Source: Callipepla californica brunnescens (Eukaryota; Chordata; Aves; Galliformes; Odontophoridae). Taken from it: a stretch of 64,000 nucleotides of DNA. Made by a program: the position numbers and the translations under genes. The notes under the pieces are model-generated. The model was given only the letters and a program-made list of their open reading frames with translations, was not told where the DNA came from and did no database searches. Below, piece by piece: positions 21,984-36,700 of the stretch (position 1 is its first letter; each line of letters begins with the position of its first letter). The DNA is taken from NCBI GenBank assembly GCA_023055505.1, contig JALIRH010000075.1, positions 868,001 to 932,000 on the forward strand, given 5' to 3'.

Positions 21984-24900
21984 ATGCACGAACCGCTGTT
22001 AACCGCGGATTCCAATTCAATCGCATCAATCGCCTTTACTTCTGAGTTTGCCGCTAAGGAAGAAGCGAGTCAGAAGACTGCCGATCACTGTATAGCGGCT
22101 TCTCTATTCACCCGGCTGTCTTTCTATATTAAGGAATCGCGAAAAACACGTGAAAATGAGTCTGTTTCAGGAGCTGTATGAGAATGTATACTGGACATCA
22201 GTGTTAGTGAGAGAAAAATTTTAAATCCCACTACTTTTCTGCTACTGAATGCAAAGTATGTGTGCATCAGTCATTCACCTGCAAGCACGATTTCAAACTT
22301 TTCTCTGACAACTGTTGTTATACAATTTAGATCCTCATTGTAACACAGTCAACCCTCGTTTCCTTACTCTACCCAGTGATCCTTTTGATTCTCCACAGAA
22401 ACATATGCTGTCTAGTGCCAAGGAAACAGTGTAGATGCTTAAAGTACTTATAGATGTTTCCTCTACCAAATGCATCTGTATTTCCTCCTCTTACAATTGT
22501 TTCCCAAAATCTTTTCATTTGAACCTGTAGAATGCAAATTATACGAACGTGCACATACCGGCACAAGCACTATGCACGAACCGCTGTTAACCGCGGATTC
22601 CGATTCAATCGCATCAATCGCCTTTACTTCTGAGATTGCCGGTAAGGAAGACGCGAGACAGAAGACTGCCTTACACTCTATAGCGGCTTCTTATTCAGAC
22701 GTCTACTGTCCTATATAACGATTCGCGGTTAACGCATGTAAGGGACTCAGTTTCAGGAGCTGTACGAGAACGTATGCTGAACCCCAATTTTAGTGAGACG
22801 AAAAATTTAAATCCCACTTTGCTCTGCAACTGAATACAAAGTATGTCTGCATCGGTCATTCACCTGCAAGCACGATTTCAAACTTTTCTCTGAGAAGTGT
22901 TCTTATCCATTTGAGATCCTCTATGTTACACAGTCACTCCTCGTTTCCTTACTCTACACAGTGATCGTTTTGATTCCTCACAGAACCATGTGCTGTTCAG
23001 TGCTAAGGAAACAGTGTAGATACTTAAAGTACTTAGACCTGTTTCCTCTAACAAATGCATGTGTCATTTCAACACTTACTATTGTTTCCCAGTAAGCCTT
23101 TTCATTGGAGCTTCTATAATGCAGATTATAAGAAGGTGCACATACCGGCACATGCTCTATGCACGAACCGCTGTTAACCGCGGATTCCGATTCAATCGCA
23201 TCAATCGCCTTTACTTCTGAGATTGCCGCTAAGGAAGACGCGAGTCAGAAGACTGCCTTACACTCTATAGCGGCTTCACTATTCAGCCCTCTGCTGTCCT
23301 ATATAACAAATCGCGAATAACGCATGTAAGGAACTCAGTTTCAGGAGCTGTACGAGAATGTATGCTGAACCCCAAAGTTTTTGAGACGAAAAATTTAAAT
23401 CCCACTTTGCTCTGCAACTGAATACAAAGTATGTCTGCATTGGTCATTCACCTGCAAGCACGATTTCAAACTTTTCTCTGACAACTGTTCTTATCCATTT
23501 GAGATCCTTTATGTAACACAGTCACTCCTCGTTTCCTTTCCATACAGAGTGATCTTTATGATTCTTCACAGAACCATGTGCTGTTCAGTGCTAAGGAAAC
23601 AGTGTAGATGCTTAAAGTACTTATAGATGTTTCCTCTACCAAATGCATCTGTATTTCCTCCTCTTACAATTCTTTCCCAAGAAACTTTTTATTGGAGCTT
23701 CCTCCATGCAAATTATAAGAAGGTGCACATACCGGCACAAGCACTATGCACGAACCGCTGTTAACCGCGGATTCCAATTCAATCGCATCAATCGCCTTTA
23801 CTTCTGAGTTTGCCGCTAAGGAAGAAGCGAGTCAGAAGACTGCCGATCACTGTATAGCGGCTTCTCTATTCACCCGGCTGTCTTTCTATATTAAGGAATC
23901 GCGAAAAACACGTGAAAATGAGTCTGTTTCAGGAGCTGTATGAGAATGTATACTGGACATCAGTGTTAGTGAGAGGGAAATTTTAAATCCCACTACTTTT
24001 CTGCTACTGAATGCAAAGTATGTCTGCATCAGTCATTCACCTGCAAGCACGATTTCAAACTTTTCTCTGACAACTGTTGTTATCCATTTTAGATCCTCAT
24101 TGTAACACATCACTCCTCGTTTCCCTACCATACACAGTGATCGTTTTAATTCCACACAAATCCATGTGCTGTTCAGTGCTAAGGAAACAGTGTAGATGCT
24201 TAAACTACTTATAGATGTTTCCTCTACCAAATGCATCTGTATTTCCTCCTCTTACAATTGTTTCCCAATAATCTTTTCATTTGAACCTGTAGAATGCAAA
24301 TTATAAGAAGGTGCACATACCGGCACAAGCACTATGCACGAACCGCCGTTAACCGCGGATTCCGATTCAATCGCATCAATCGCCTTTACTTCTGAGATTG
24401 CCGCTAAGGAAGACGCGAGTCAGAAGACTGCCTTACACTCTATAGCGGCTTCTTATTCAGCCGTCTACTGTCCTAGATAAAGATCGCGGTTAGCGCATGT
24501 AAGGGACTCAGTTTCAGGAGATGTACGAGAATGTATGCTGAACCCCAAAGTTTTTGAGACGAAAAATTTAAATCCCACTTTGCTCTGCAACTGAATGCAA
24601 AGCATGTCTGCATCGGTCATTCACCTGCAAGCACGATTTCAAACTTTTCTCTGAGAAGTGTTCTTATCCATTTTAGATCAATTATGTAACACAGTCACTC
24701 CTCGTTTCCTTACTCTACAAAGTGATCGTTTTGTTTCTCCACAGAACCATATGCTGTTTAGTGCTAAGGAAACAGTGTAGATGCTTAAACTACTTATAGA
24801 TGTTTCCTCTACCAAATGCATCTGAATTTAAACCTCTTACAATTCTTTCCCAATAAACTTTTTATTGGAGCTTCCTTCATGCAAATTATTAGAAGGTGCA

Positions 24901-27265
24901 CATACAGGCACATGCTCTATGCACGAACCGCTGTTAACCGCGGATTCCGATTCAATCGCATCAATCGCCTTTACTTCTGAGATTGCCGCTAAGGAAGACG
25001 CGAGTCAGAAGACTGCCTTACACTCTATAGCGGCTTCTTATTCAGCCGTCTACTGTCCTATATAACGATTCGTTGTTAACGCATGTAAGGGACTCAGTTT
25101 CAGGAGCTGTATGAGAACGTATGCTGAACCCCAATGTCAGTGAGACGAAAAATTTAAATCCCACTTTGCTCCGCAACTGAATACAAAGTATGTCTGCATC
25201 GGTCATTCACCTGCAAGCACGATTTCAATCTTTTCTCTGAGAAGTGTTCTTATTCATTTGAGATCCTCTATGTTACACAGTCACTCCTCGTTTCCTTACT
25301 CTACACAGTGATCGTTTTGATTCTTCACAGAACCATATGCTGTTCAGTGCTAAGGAAACAGTGTAGATACTTAAAGTACTTAGACCTGTTTCCTCTAATA
25401 AATGCATGTGTCATTTCAACACTTACTATTGTTTCCCAGTAAGCCTTTTCATTGGAGCTTCTATAATGCAGATTATAAGAAGGTGCACATACCGGCACAT
25501 GCTCTATGCACGAACCGCTGTTAACCGCGGATTCCGATTCAATCGAATCAATTGCCTTTACTTCTGAGATTGCCGCTAAGGAAGACTCGAGACAGAGGAC
25601 GGCCTTACACTCTATAGCGGCTTCTTATTCAGCCGTCTACTGTCCTATATAACGATTTGCGGTTTACGCATGTAAGGGACTCAGTTTCAGGAGCTGTACG
25701 AGAACGTATGCTGAACCCCAGTGTTAGTGAGACGAAAAATTTAAATCCCACTTTGCTCTGCAACTGAATACAAAGTATGTCTGCATCGGTCATTCACCTG
25801 CAAGCACGATTTCAAACTTTTCTCTGACCACTGTTCTTATACAATTTAGATCCTCTATGTTACACAGTCACTCCTCGTTTCCTTACTCTACACAGTGATC
25901 GTTTTGATTCCTCACAGAACCATGTGCTGTTCAGTGCTAAGGAAACAGTGTAGATGCTTAAAGTACTTATAGATGTTTCCTCTACCAAATGCATCTGTAT
26001 TTCCACATCTTAAAATTCTTTCCCAATAAACTTTTTATAGGAGCTTCCTTCATGCAAATTATAAGAAGGTGCACATACCGGCACAAGCACTATGCACGAA
26101 CCGCTGTTAACCGCGGATTCCGATTCAATCGCATCAATCGCCTTTACTTCTGAGATTGCCGCTAAGGAAGACGCGAGTCAGAAAACTGCCGATCATTGTT
26201 TTCGGCTTCTCTATTCACCCGGCTGTCTTTCTATATTAAGGAATCGCGACTTTCACGTGAAAGTGACTCAGTTTCAGGAGCTGTATTAGAATGTATACTG
26301 TACCCCAGTGTTAGCGAGAGGGAAATTTTAAATCCATCTTAACTCTGCTACTGAATGCAAAGTAATTCTGCATCGGTCATTCAACTGCAAGCACGATTTC
26401 AAACTTTTCTCTGACAAGTGTTGTTATCCATTTTAGATCCTCATTGTAACACATCACTCCTCGTTTCCCTACCATACACAGTGATCGTTTTGATTCCTCA
26501 CAGAACCATGTGCTGTTTAGTGCTAAGGAAACAGTGTAGATACTTAAAGTACTTAGACCTGTTTCCTCTAACAAATGCATGTGTCATTTCAACACTTACT
26601 ATTGTTTCCCAGTAAGCCTTTTCATTGGAGCTTCTATAATGCAGATTATAAGAAGGTGCACATACCGGCACATGCTCTATGCACGAACCGCTGTTAACCG
26701 CGGATTCCGATTCAATCGCATCAATCGCCTTTACTTCTGAGATTGCCGGTAAGGAAGACGCGAGTCAGAAGACTGCCTTACACTCTATAGCGGCTTCACT
26801 ATTCAGCCCTCTGCTGTCCTATATAACAAATCGCGAATAACGCATGTAAGGAACTCAGTTTCAGGAGCTGTACGAGAATGTATGCTGAACCCCAAAGTTT
26901 TTGAGACGAAAAATTTAAATCCCACTTTGCTCTGCAACTGAATACAAAGTATGTCTGCATTGGTCATTCACCTGCAAGCACGATTTCAAACTGTTCTCTG
27001 AGAAGTGTTCTTATCCATTTGAGATCCTTTATGTAACACAGTCACTCCTCGTTTCCTTTCCATACAGAGTGATCTTTATGATTCTTCACAGAACCATGTG
27101 CTGTTCAGTGCTAAGGAAACAGTGTAGATGCTTAAAGTAATTAGAGATGTTTCCTCTATCAAATGCATCTGAATTTCCACCTCTTACAATTCTTTCCCAA
27201 GAAACTTTTTATTGGAGCTTCCTCCATGCAAATTATAAGAAGGTGCACATACCGGCACAAGCACT
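21984..27265 (+). repeat. HOR block 5: 9-mer A-B-C-D-E-F-(H/I mosaic)-J-C'
   Basis: Monomer starts: A 21984, B 22572, C 23159, D 23746, E 24334, F 24919, mosaic 25506, J 26092, C' 26679. The mosaic at 25506 starts like H (GATTCAATCGAATC), has CGGTTTACGC as in class I, and ends with a TTTTATAGGAGC tail leading into J. The J copy has a private CAGAAAACTGCC, shared only with the J at 39003. Confidence 0.88.
26249..26264. repeat. 16-bp CACGTG palindrome, J copy at 26092
   Basis: Identical palindrome in the J copy of block 5. Confidence 0.85.
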
Positions 27266-30200
27266 ATGCACGAACCGCTGTTAACCGCGGATTCCAATTC
27301 AATCGCATCAATCGCCTTTACTTCTGAGTTTGCCGCTAAGGAAGAAGCGAGTCAGAAGACTGCCGATCACTGTATAGCGGCTTCTCTATTCACCCGGCTG
27401 TCTTTCTATATTAAGGAATCGCGAAAAACACGTGAAAATGAGTCTGTTTCAGGAGCTGTATGAGAATGTATACTGGACATCAGTGTTAGTGAGAGAAAAA
27501 TTTTAAATCCCACTACTTTTCTGCTACTGAATGCAAAGTATGTCTGCATCAGTCATTCACCTGCAAGCACGATTTCAAACTTTTCTCTGACAACTGTTGT
27601 TATACAATTTAGATCCTCATTGTAACACAGTCAACCCTCGTTTCCTTACTCTACCCAGTGATCCTTTTGATTCTCCACAGAAACATATGCTGTCTAGTGC
27701 CAAGGAAACAGTGTAGATGCTTAAAGTACTTATAGATGTTTCCTCTACCAAATGCATCTGTATTTCCTCCTATTACAATTGTTTCCCAAAATCTTTCATT
27801 TGAACCTGTAGAATGCAAATTATACGAACGTGCACATACCGGCACAAGCACTATGCACGAACCGCTGTTAACCGCGGATTCCGATTCAATCGCATCAATC
27901 GCCTTTACTTCTGAGATTGCCGGTAAGGAAGACGCGAGTCAGAAGACTGCCTTACACTCTATAGCGGCTTCTTATTCAGCCGTCTACTGTCCTATATAAC
28001 GATTCGCGGTTAACGCATGTAAGGGACTCAGTTTCAGGAGCTGTACGAGAACGTATGCTGAACCCCAATGTTAGTGAGACGAAAAATTTAAATCCCACTT
28101 TGCTCTGCAACTGAATACAAAGTATGTCTGCATCGGTCATTCACCTGCAAGCACGATTTCAAACTTTTCTCTGAGAAGTGTTCTTATCCATTTGAGATCC
28201 TCTATGTTACACAGTCACTCCTCGTTTCCTTACTCTACACAGTGATCGTTTTGATTCCTCACAGAACCATGTGCTGTTCAGTGCTAAGGAAACAGTGTAG
28301 ATACTTAAAGTACTTAGACCTGTTTCCTCTAACAAATGCATGTGTCATTTCAACACTTACTATTGTTTCCCAGTAAGCCTTTTCATTGGAGCTTCTATAA
28401 TGCAGATTATAAGAAGGTGCACATACCGGCACATGCTCTATGCACGAACCGCTGTTAACCGCGGATTCCGATTCAATCGCATCAATCGCCTTTACTTCTG
28501 AGATTGCCGCTAAGGAAGACGCGAGTCAGAAGACTGCCTTACACTCTATAGCGGCTTCACTATTCAGCCCTCTGCTGTCCTATATAACAAATCGCGAATA
28601 ACGCATGTAAGGAACTCAGTTTCAGGAGCTGTACGAGAATGTATGCTGAACCCCAAAGTTTTTGAGACGAAAAATTTAAATCCCACTTTGCTCTGCAACA
28701 GAATGCAAAGTATGTCTGCATTGGTCATTCACCTGCAAGCACGATTTCAAACTTTTCTCTGACAACTGTTCTTATCCATTTTAGTTCCTCTATGTAACAC
28801 AGTCACTCCTCGTTTCCTTTCCATACAGAGTGATCTTTATGATTCTTCACAGAACCATGTGCTGTTCAGTGCTAAGGAAACAGTGTAGATGCTTAAAGTA
28901 CTTATAGATGTGTCCTCTACCAAATGCATCTGTATTTCCTCCTCTTACAATTCTTTCCCAAGAAACTTTTTATTGGAGCTTCCTCCATGCAAATTATAAG
29001 AAGGTGCACATACCGGCACAAGCACTATGCACGAACCGCTGTTAACCGCGGATTCCGATTCAATCGCATCAATCGCCTTTACTTCTGAGTTTGCCGCTAA
29101 GGAAGAAGCGAGTCAGAAGACTGCCGATCACTGTATAGCGGCTTCTCTATTCACCCGGCTGTCTTTCTATATTAAGGAATCGCGAAAAACACGTGAAAAT
29201 GAGTCTGTTTCAGGAGCTGTATGAGAATGTATACTGGACATCAGTGTTAGTGAGAGGGAAATTTTAAATCCCACTACTTTTCTGCTACTGAATGCAAAGT
29301 ATGTCTGCATCAGTCATTCACCTGCAAGCACGATTTCAAACTTTTCTCTGACAACTGTTGTTATCCATTTTAGATCCTCATTGTAACACATCACTCCTCG
29401 TTTCCCTACCATACACAGTGATCGTTTTAATTCCACACAAATCCATGTGCTGTTCAGTGCTAAGGAAACAGTGTAGATGCTTAAACTACTTATAGATGTT
29501 TCCTCTACCAAATGCATCTGTATTTCCTCCTCTTACAATTGTTTCCCAATAATCTTTTCATTTGAACCTGTAGAATGCAAATTATAAGAAGGTGCACATA
29601 CCGGCACAAGCAATATGCACGAACCGCCGTTAACCGCGGATTCCGATTCAATCGCATCAATCGCCTTTACTTCTGAGTTTGCCGCTAAGGAAGACGCGAG
29701 TCAGAAGACTGCCTTACACTCTATAGCGGCTTCTTATTCAGCCGTCTACTGTCCTAGATAAAGATCGCGGTTAGCGCATGTAAGGGACTCAGTTTCAGGA
29801 GATGTACGAGAATGTATGCTGAACCCCAAAGTTTTTGAGACGAAAAATTTAAATCCCACTTTGCTCTGCAACTGAATGCAAAGCATGTCTGCATCGGTCA
29901 TTCACCTGCAAGCACGATTTCAAACTTTTCTCTGAGAAGTGTTCTTATCCATTTTAGATCAATTATGTAACACAGTCACTCCTCGTTTCCTTACTCTACA
30001 AAGTGATCGTTTTGTTTCTCCACAGAACCATATGCTGTTTAGTGCTAAGGAAACAGTGTAGATGCTTAAACTACTTATAGATGTTTCCTCTACCAAATGC
30101 ATCTGAATTTAAACCTCTTACAATTCTTTCCCAATAAACTTTTTATTGGAGCTTCCTTCATGCAAATTATTAGAAGGTGCACATACAGGCACATGCTCTA

Positions 30201-33200
30201 TGCACGAACCGCTGTTAACCGCGGATTCCGATTCAATCGCATCAATCGCGTTTACTTCTGAGATTGCCGCTAAGGAAGACGCGAGTCAGAAGACTGCCTT
30301 ACACTCTATAGCGGCTTCTTATTCAGCCCTCTACTGTCCTATATAACGATTCGTTGTTAACGCATGTAAGGGATTCAGTTTCAGGAGCTGTATGAGAACG
30401 TATGCTGAACCCCAATGTCAGTGAGACGAAAAATTTAAATCCCACTTTGCTCCGCAACTGAATACAAAGTATGTCTGCATCGGTCATTCACCTGCAAGCA
30501 CGATTTCAATCTTTTCTCTGAGAAGTGTTCTTATTCATTTGAGATCCTCTATGTTACACAGTCACTCCTCGTTTCCTTACTCTACACAGTGATCGTTTTG
30601 ATTCTTCACAGAACCATATGCTGTTCAGTGCTAAGGAAACAGTGTAGATACTTAAAGTACTTAGACCTGTTTCCTCTAAAAAATGCATGTGTCATTTCAA
30701 CACTTACTATTGTTTCCCAGTAAGCCTTTTCATTGGAGCTTCTATAATGCAGATTATAAGAAGGTGCACATACCGGCACATGCTCTATGCACGAACCGCT
30801 GTTAACCGCGGATTCCGACTCAATCGAATCAATTGCCTTTACTTCTGAGATTGCCGCTAAGGAAGACTCGAGACAGAGGACGGCCTTACACTCTATAGCG
30901 GCTTCTTATTCAGCCGTCTACTGTCCTATATAACGATTCGCGGTTAACGCATGTAAGGGACTCAGTTTCAGGAGCTGTACGAGAACGTATGCTGAACCCC
31001 AATGTTAGTGAGATGAAAAATTTAAATCCTACTTTGCTCTGCAACATGAATACAAAGTATGTCTGCATCGGTCATTCACCTGCAAGCACGATTTCAAACT
31101 TTTCTCTGAGAAGTGTTCTTATCCATTTTAGATCCTCATTGTAACACATCACTCCTCGTTTCCCTACCATACACAGTGATCGTTTTGATTCCTCACAGAA
31201 CCATGTGCTGTTTAGTGCTAAGGAAACAGTGTAGATACTTAAAGTACTTAGACCTGTTTCCTCTAACAAATGCATGTGTCATTTCAACACTTACTATTGT
31301 TTCCCAGTAAGCCTTTTCATTGGAGCTTCTATAATGCAGATTATAAGAAGGTGCACATACCGGCACATGCTCTATGCACGAACCGCTGTTAACCGCGGAT
31401 TCCGATTCAATCGCATCAATTGCCTTTACTTCTGAGATTGCCGCTAAGGAAGACTCGAGACAGAGGACGGCCTTACACTCTATAGCGGCTTCTTATTCAG
31501 CCCTCTACTGTCCTATATAACGATTCGCGGTTAACGCATGTAAGGGACTCAGTTTCAGGAGCTGTACGAGAACGTATGCTGAACCCCAATGTTAGTGAGA
31601 TGAAAAATTTAAATCCCACTTTGCTCTGCAACTGAATACAAAGTATGTCTGCATCGGTCATTCACCTGCAAGCACGATTTCAAACTTTTCTCTGACAACT
31701 GTTGTTATACAATTTAGATCCTCTATGTTACACAGTCACTCCTCGTTTCCTTACTCTACACAGTGATCGTTTTGATTCCTCACAGAACCATATGCTGTTT
31801 AGTGCCAAGGAAACAGTGTAGATGCTTAAAGTAATTAGAGATGTTTCCTCTACCAAATGCATCTGAATTTCCACATCTTAAAATTCTTTCCCAGTAAGCC
31901 TTTTCATTGGAGCTTCTATAATGCAGATTATAAGAAGGTGCACATACCGGCACATGCTCTATGCACGAACCGCTGTTAACCGCGGATTCCGATTCAATCG
32001 AATCAATTGCCTTTACTTCTGAGATTGCCGCTAAGGAAGACGCGAGTCAGAAGACTGCCTTACACTCTATAGCGGCTTCTTATTCAGCCGTCTACTGTCC
32101 TATATAACGATTCGCGGTTTATGCATGTAAGGGACTCAGTTTCAGGAGCTGTACGAGAACGTATGCTGAACCCCAATGTTAGTGAGACGTAAAATTTAAA
32201 TCCCACTTTGCTCTGCAACTGAATACAAAGTATGTCTGCATCGGTCATTCACCTGCAAGCACGATTTCAAACTTTTCTCTGACAACTGTTCTTATCCATT
32301 TTAGTTCCTCTATGTAACACAGTCACTCCTCGTTTCCTTTCCATACAGAGTGATCTTTATGATTCTTCACAGAACCATGTGCTGTTCAGTGCTAAGGAAA
32401 CAGTGTAGATGCTTAAAGTACTTATAGATGTTTCCTCTACCAAATGCATCTGTATTTCCTCCTCTTACAATTGTTTCCCAATAATCTTTTCATTTGAACC
32501 TGTAGAATGCAGATTATAAGAAGGTGCACATACCGGCACAAGCTCTATGCACGAACCGCCGTTAACCGCGGATTCCGATTCAATCGCATCAATCGCCTTT
32601 ACTTCTGAGATTGCCGCTAAGGAAGACGCGAGTCAGAAGACTGCCGATCATTGTTTTCGGCTTCTCTATTCACCCGGCTGTCTTTCTATATTAAGGAATC
32701 GCGACTTTCACGTGAAAGTGACTCAGTTTCAGGAGCTGTATTAGAATGTATACTGTACCCCAGTGTTAGCGAGAGGGAAATTTTAAATCCATCTTAACTC
32801 TGCTACTGAATGCAAAGTAATTCTGCATCGGTCATTCAACTGCAAGCACGATTTCAAACTTTTCTCTGACAAGTGTTGTTATCCATTTTAGATCCTCATT
32901 GTAACACATCACTCCTCGTTTCCCTACCATACACAGTGATCGTTTTGATTCCTCACAGAACCATGTGCTGTTTAGTGCTAAGGAAACAGTGTAGATACTT
33001 AAAGTACTTAGACCTGTTTCCTCTAACAAATGCATGTGTCATTTCAACACTTACTATTGTTTCCCAGTAAGCCTTTTCATTGGAGCTTCTATAATGCAGA
33101 TTATAAGAAGGTGCACATACCGGCACATGCTCTATGCACGAACCGCTGTTAACCGCGGATTCCGATTCAATCGCATCAATCGCCTTTACTTCTGAGATTG

Positions 33201-33720
33201 CCGCTAAGGAAGACGCGAGTCAGAAGACTGCCTTACACTCTATAGCGGCTTCACTATTCAGCCCTCTGCTGTCCTATATAACAAATCGCGAATAACGCAT
33301 GTAAGGAACTCAGTTTCAGGAGCTGTACGAGAATGTATGCTGAACCCCAAAGTTTTTGAGACGAAAAATTTAAATCCCACTTTGCTCTGCAACTGAATAC
33401 AAAGTATGTCTGCATTGGTCATTCACCTGCAAGCACGATTTCAAACTTTTCTCTGAGAAGTGTTCTTATCCATTTGAGATCCTTTATGAAACACAGTCAC
33501 TCCTCGTTTCCTTTCCATACAGAGTGATCTTTATGATTCTTCACAGAACCATGTGCTGTTCAGTGCTAAGGAAACAGTGTAGATGCTTAAAGTAATTAGA
33601 GATGTTTCCTCTATCAAATGCATCTGAATTTCCACCTCTTACAATTCTTTCCCAAGAAACTTTTTATTGGAGCTTCCTCCATGCAAATTATAAGAAGGTG
33701 CACATACCGGCACAAGCACT
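27266..33720 (+). repeat. HOR block 6: 11-mer A-B-C-D-E-F-G-H-I-J-C'
   Basis: Monomer starts: A 27266, B 27853, C 28440, D 29027, E 29615, F 30200, G 30787, H 31374, I 31961, J 32547, C' 33134. The G copy at 30787 has a class J tail (CATTGTAACACATCACTCC). The I copy at 31961 starts with the GAATCAATTGCC of class H. Two single-base changes are private: a T lost from a T-run near 27795 and an A gained near 31046 (GCAACATGAAT). Length is 6455 bp. Confidence 0.88.
32704..32719. repeat. 16-bp CACGTG palindrome, J copy at 32547
   Basis: Identical palindrome in the J copy of block 6. Confidence 0.85.
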
Positions 33721-36700
33721 ATGCACGAACCGCTGTTAACCGCGGATTCCAATTCAATCGCATCAATCGCCTTTACTTCTGAGTTTGCCGCTAAGGAAGA
33801 AGCGAGTCAGAAGACTGCCGATCACTGTATAGCGGCTTCTCTATTCACCCGGCTGTCTTTCTATATTAAAGAATCGCGAAAAACACGTGAAAAAGAGTCT
33901 GTTTCAGGAGCTGTATGAGAATGTATACTGGACATCAGTGTTAGTGAGAGAAAAATTTTAAATCCCACTACTTTTCTGCTACTGAATGCAAAGTATGTCT
34001 GCATCAGTCATTCACCTGCAAGCACGATTTCAAACTTTTCTCTGACAACTGTTGTTATACAATTTAGATCCTCATTGTAACACAGTCAACCCTCGTTTCC
34101 TTACTCTACCCAGTGATCCTTTTGATTCTCCACAGAAACATATGCTGTCTAGTGCCAAGGAAACAGTGTAGATGCTTAAAGTACTTATAGATGTTTCCTC
34201 TACCAAATGCATCTGTATTTCCTCCTCTTACAATTGTTTCCCAAAATCTTTTCATTTGAACCTGTAGAATGCAAATTATAAGAAGGTGCACATACCGGCA
34301 CAAGCACTATGCACGAACCGCTGTTAACCGCGGATTCCGATTCAATCGCATCAATCGCCTTTACTTCTGAGATTGCCGGTAAGGAAGACGCGAGTCAGAA
34401 GACTGCCTTACACTCTATAGCGGCTTCTTATTCAGCCGTCTACTGTCCTATATAACGATTCGCGGTTAACGCATGTAAGGGACTCAGTTTCAGGAGCTGT
34501 ACGAGAACGTATGCTGAACCCCAATGTTAGTGAGACGAAAAATTTAAATCCCACTTTGCTCTGCAACTGAATACAAAGTATGTCTGCATCGGTCATTCAC
34601 CTGCAAGCACGATTTCAAACTTTTCTCTGAGAAGTGTTCTTATCCATTTGAGATCCTCTATGTTACACAGTCACTCCTCGTTTCCTTACTCTACACAGTG
34701 ATCGTTTTGATTCCTCACAGAACCATGTGCTGTTCAGTGCTAAGGAAACAGTGTAGATACTTAAAGTACTTAGACCTGTTTCCTCTAACAAATGCATGTG
34801 TCATTTCAACACTTACTATTGTTTCCCAGTAAGCCTTTTCATTGGAGCTTCTATAATGCAGATTATAAGAAGGTGCACATACCGGCACATGCTCTATGCA
34901 CGAACCGCTGTTAACCGCGGATTCCGATTCAATCGCATCAATCGCCTTTACTTCTGAGATTGCCGCTAAGGAAGACGCGAGTCAGAAGACTGCCTTACAC
35001 TCTATAGCGGCTTCACTATTCAGCCCTCTGCTGTCCTATATAACAAATCGCGAATAACGCATGTAAGGAACTCAGTTTCAGGAGCTGTACGAGAATGTAT
35101 GCTGAACCCCAAAGTTTTTGAGACGAAAAATTTAAATCCCACTTTGCTCTGCAACTGAATACAAAGTATGTCTGCATTGGTCATTCACCTGCAAGCACGA
35201 TTTCAAACTTTTCTCTGACAACTGTTCTTATCCATTTTAGTTCCTCTATGTAACACAGTCACTCCTCGTTTCCTTTCCATACAGAGTGATCTTTATGATT
35301 CTTCACAGAACCATGTGCTGTTCAGTGCTAAGGAAACAGTGTAGATGCTTAAAGTACTTATAGATGTTTCCTCTACCAAATGCATCTGTATTTCCTCCTC
35401 TTACAATTCTTTCCCAAGAAACTTTTTATTGGAGCTTCCTCCATGCAAATTATAAGAAGGTGCACATACCGGCACAAGCACTATGCACGAACCGCTGTTA
35501 ACCGCGGATTCCAATTCAATCGCATCAATCGCCTTTACTTCTGAGTTTGCCGCTAAGGAAGAAGCGAGTCAGAAGACTGCCGATCACTGTATAGCGGCTT
35601 CTCTATTCACCCGGCTGTCTTTCTATATTAAGGAATCGCGAAAAACACGTGAAAATGAGTCTGTTTCAGGAGCTGTATGAGAATGTATACTGGACATCAG
35701 TGTTAGTGAGAGGGAAATTTTAAATCCCACTACTTTTCTGCTACTGAATGCAAAGTATGTCTGCATCAGTCATTCACCTGCAAGCACGATTTCAAACTTT
35801 TCTCTGACAACTGTTGTTATCCAATTTAGATCCTCATTGTAACACATCACTCCTCGTTTCCCTACCATACACAGTGATCGTTTTAATTCCACACAAATCC
35901 ATGTGCTGTTCAGTGCTAAGGAAACAGTGTAGATGCTTAAACTACTTATAGATGTTTCCTCTACCAAATGCATCTGTATTTCCTCCTCTTACAATTGTTT
36001 CCCAATAATCTTTTCATTTGAACCTGTAGAATGCAAATTATAAGAAGGTGCACATACCGGCACAAGCACTATGCACGAACCGCCGTTAACCGCGGATTCC
36101 GATTCAATCGCATCAATCGCCTTTACTTCTGAGATTGCCGCTAAGGAAGACGCGAGTCAGAAGACTGCCTTACACTCTATAGCGGCTTCTTATTCAGCCG
36201 TCTACTGTCCTAGATAAAGATCGCGGTTAGCGCATGTAAGGGACTCAGTTTCAGGAGATGTACGAGAATGTATGCTGAACCCCAAAGTTTTTGAGACGAA
36301 AAATTTAAATCCCACTTTGCTCTGCAACTGAATGCAAAGCATGTCTGCATCGGTCATTCACCTGCAAGCACGATTTCAAACTTTTCTCTGAGAAGTGTTC
36401 TTATCCATTTTAGATCAATTATGTAACACAGTCACTCCTCGTTTCCTTACTCTACAAAGTGATCGTTTTGTTTCTCCACAGAACCATATGCTGTTTAGTG
36501 CTAAGGAAACAGTGTAGATGCTTAAACTACTTATAGATGTTTCCTCTACCAAATGCATCTGAATTTAAACCTCTTACAATTCTTTCCCAATAAACTTTTT
36601 ATAGGAGCTTCCTTCATGCAAATTATTAGAAGGTGCACATACAGGCACATGCTCTATGCACGAACCGCTGTTAACCGCGGATTCCGATTCAATCGCATCA

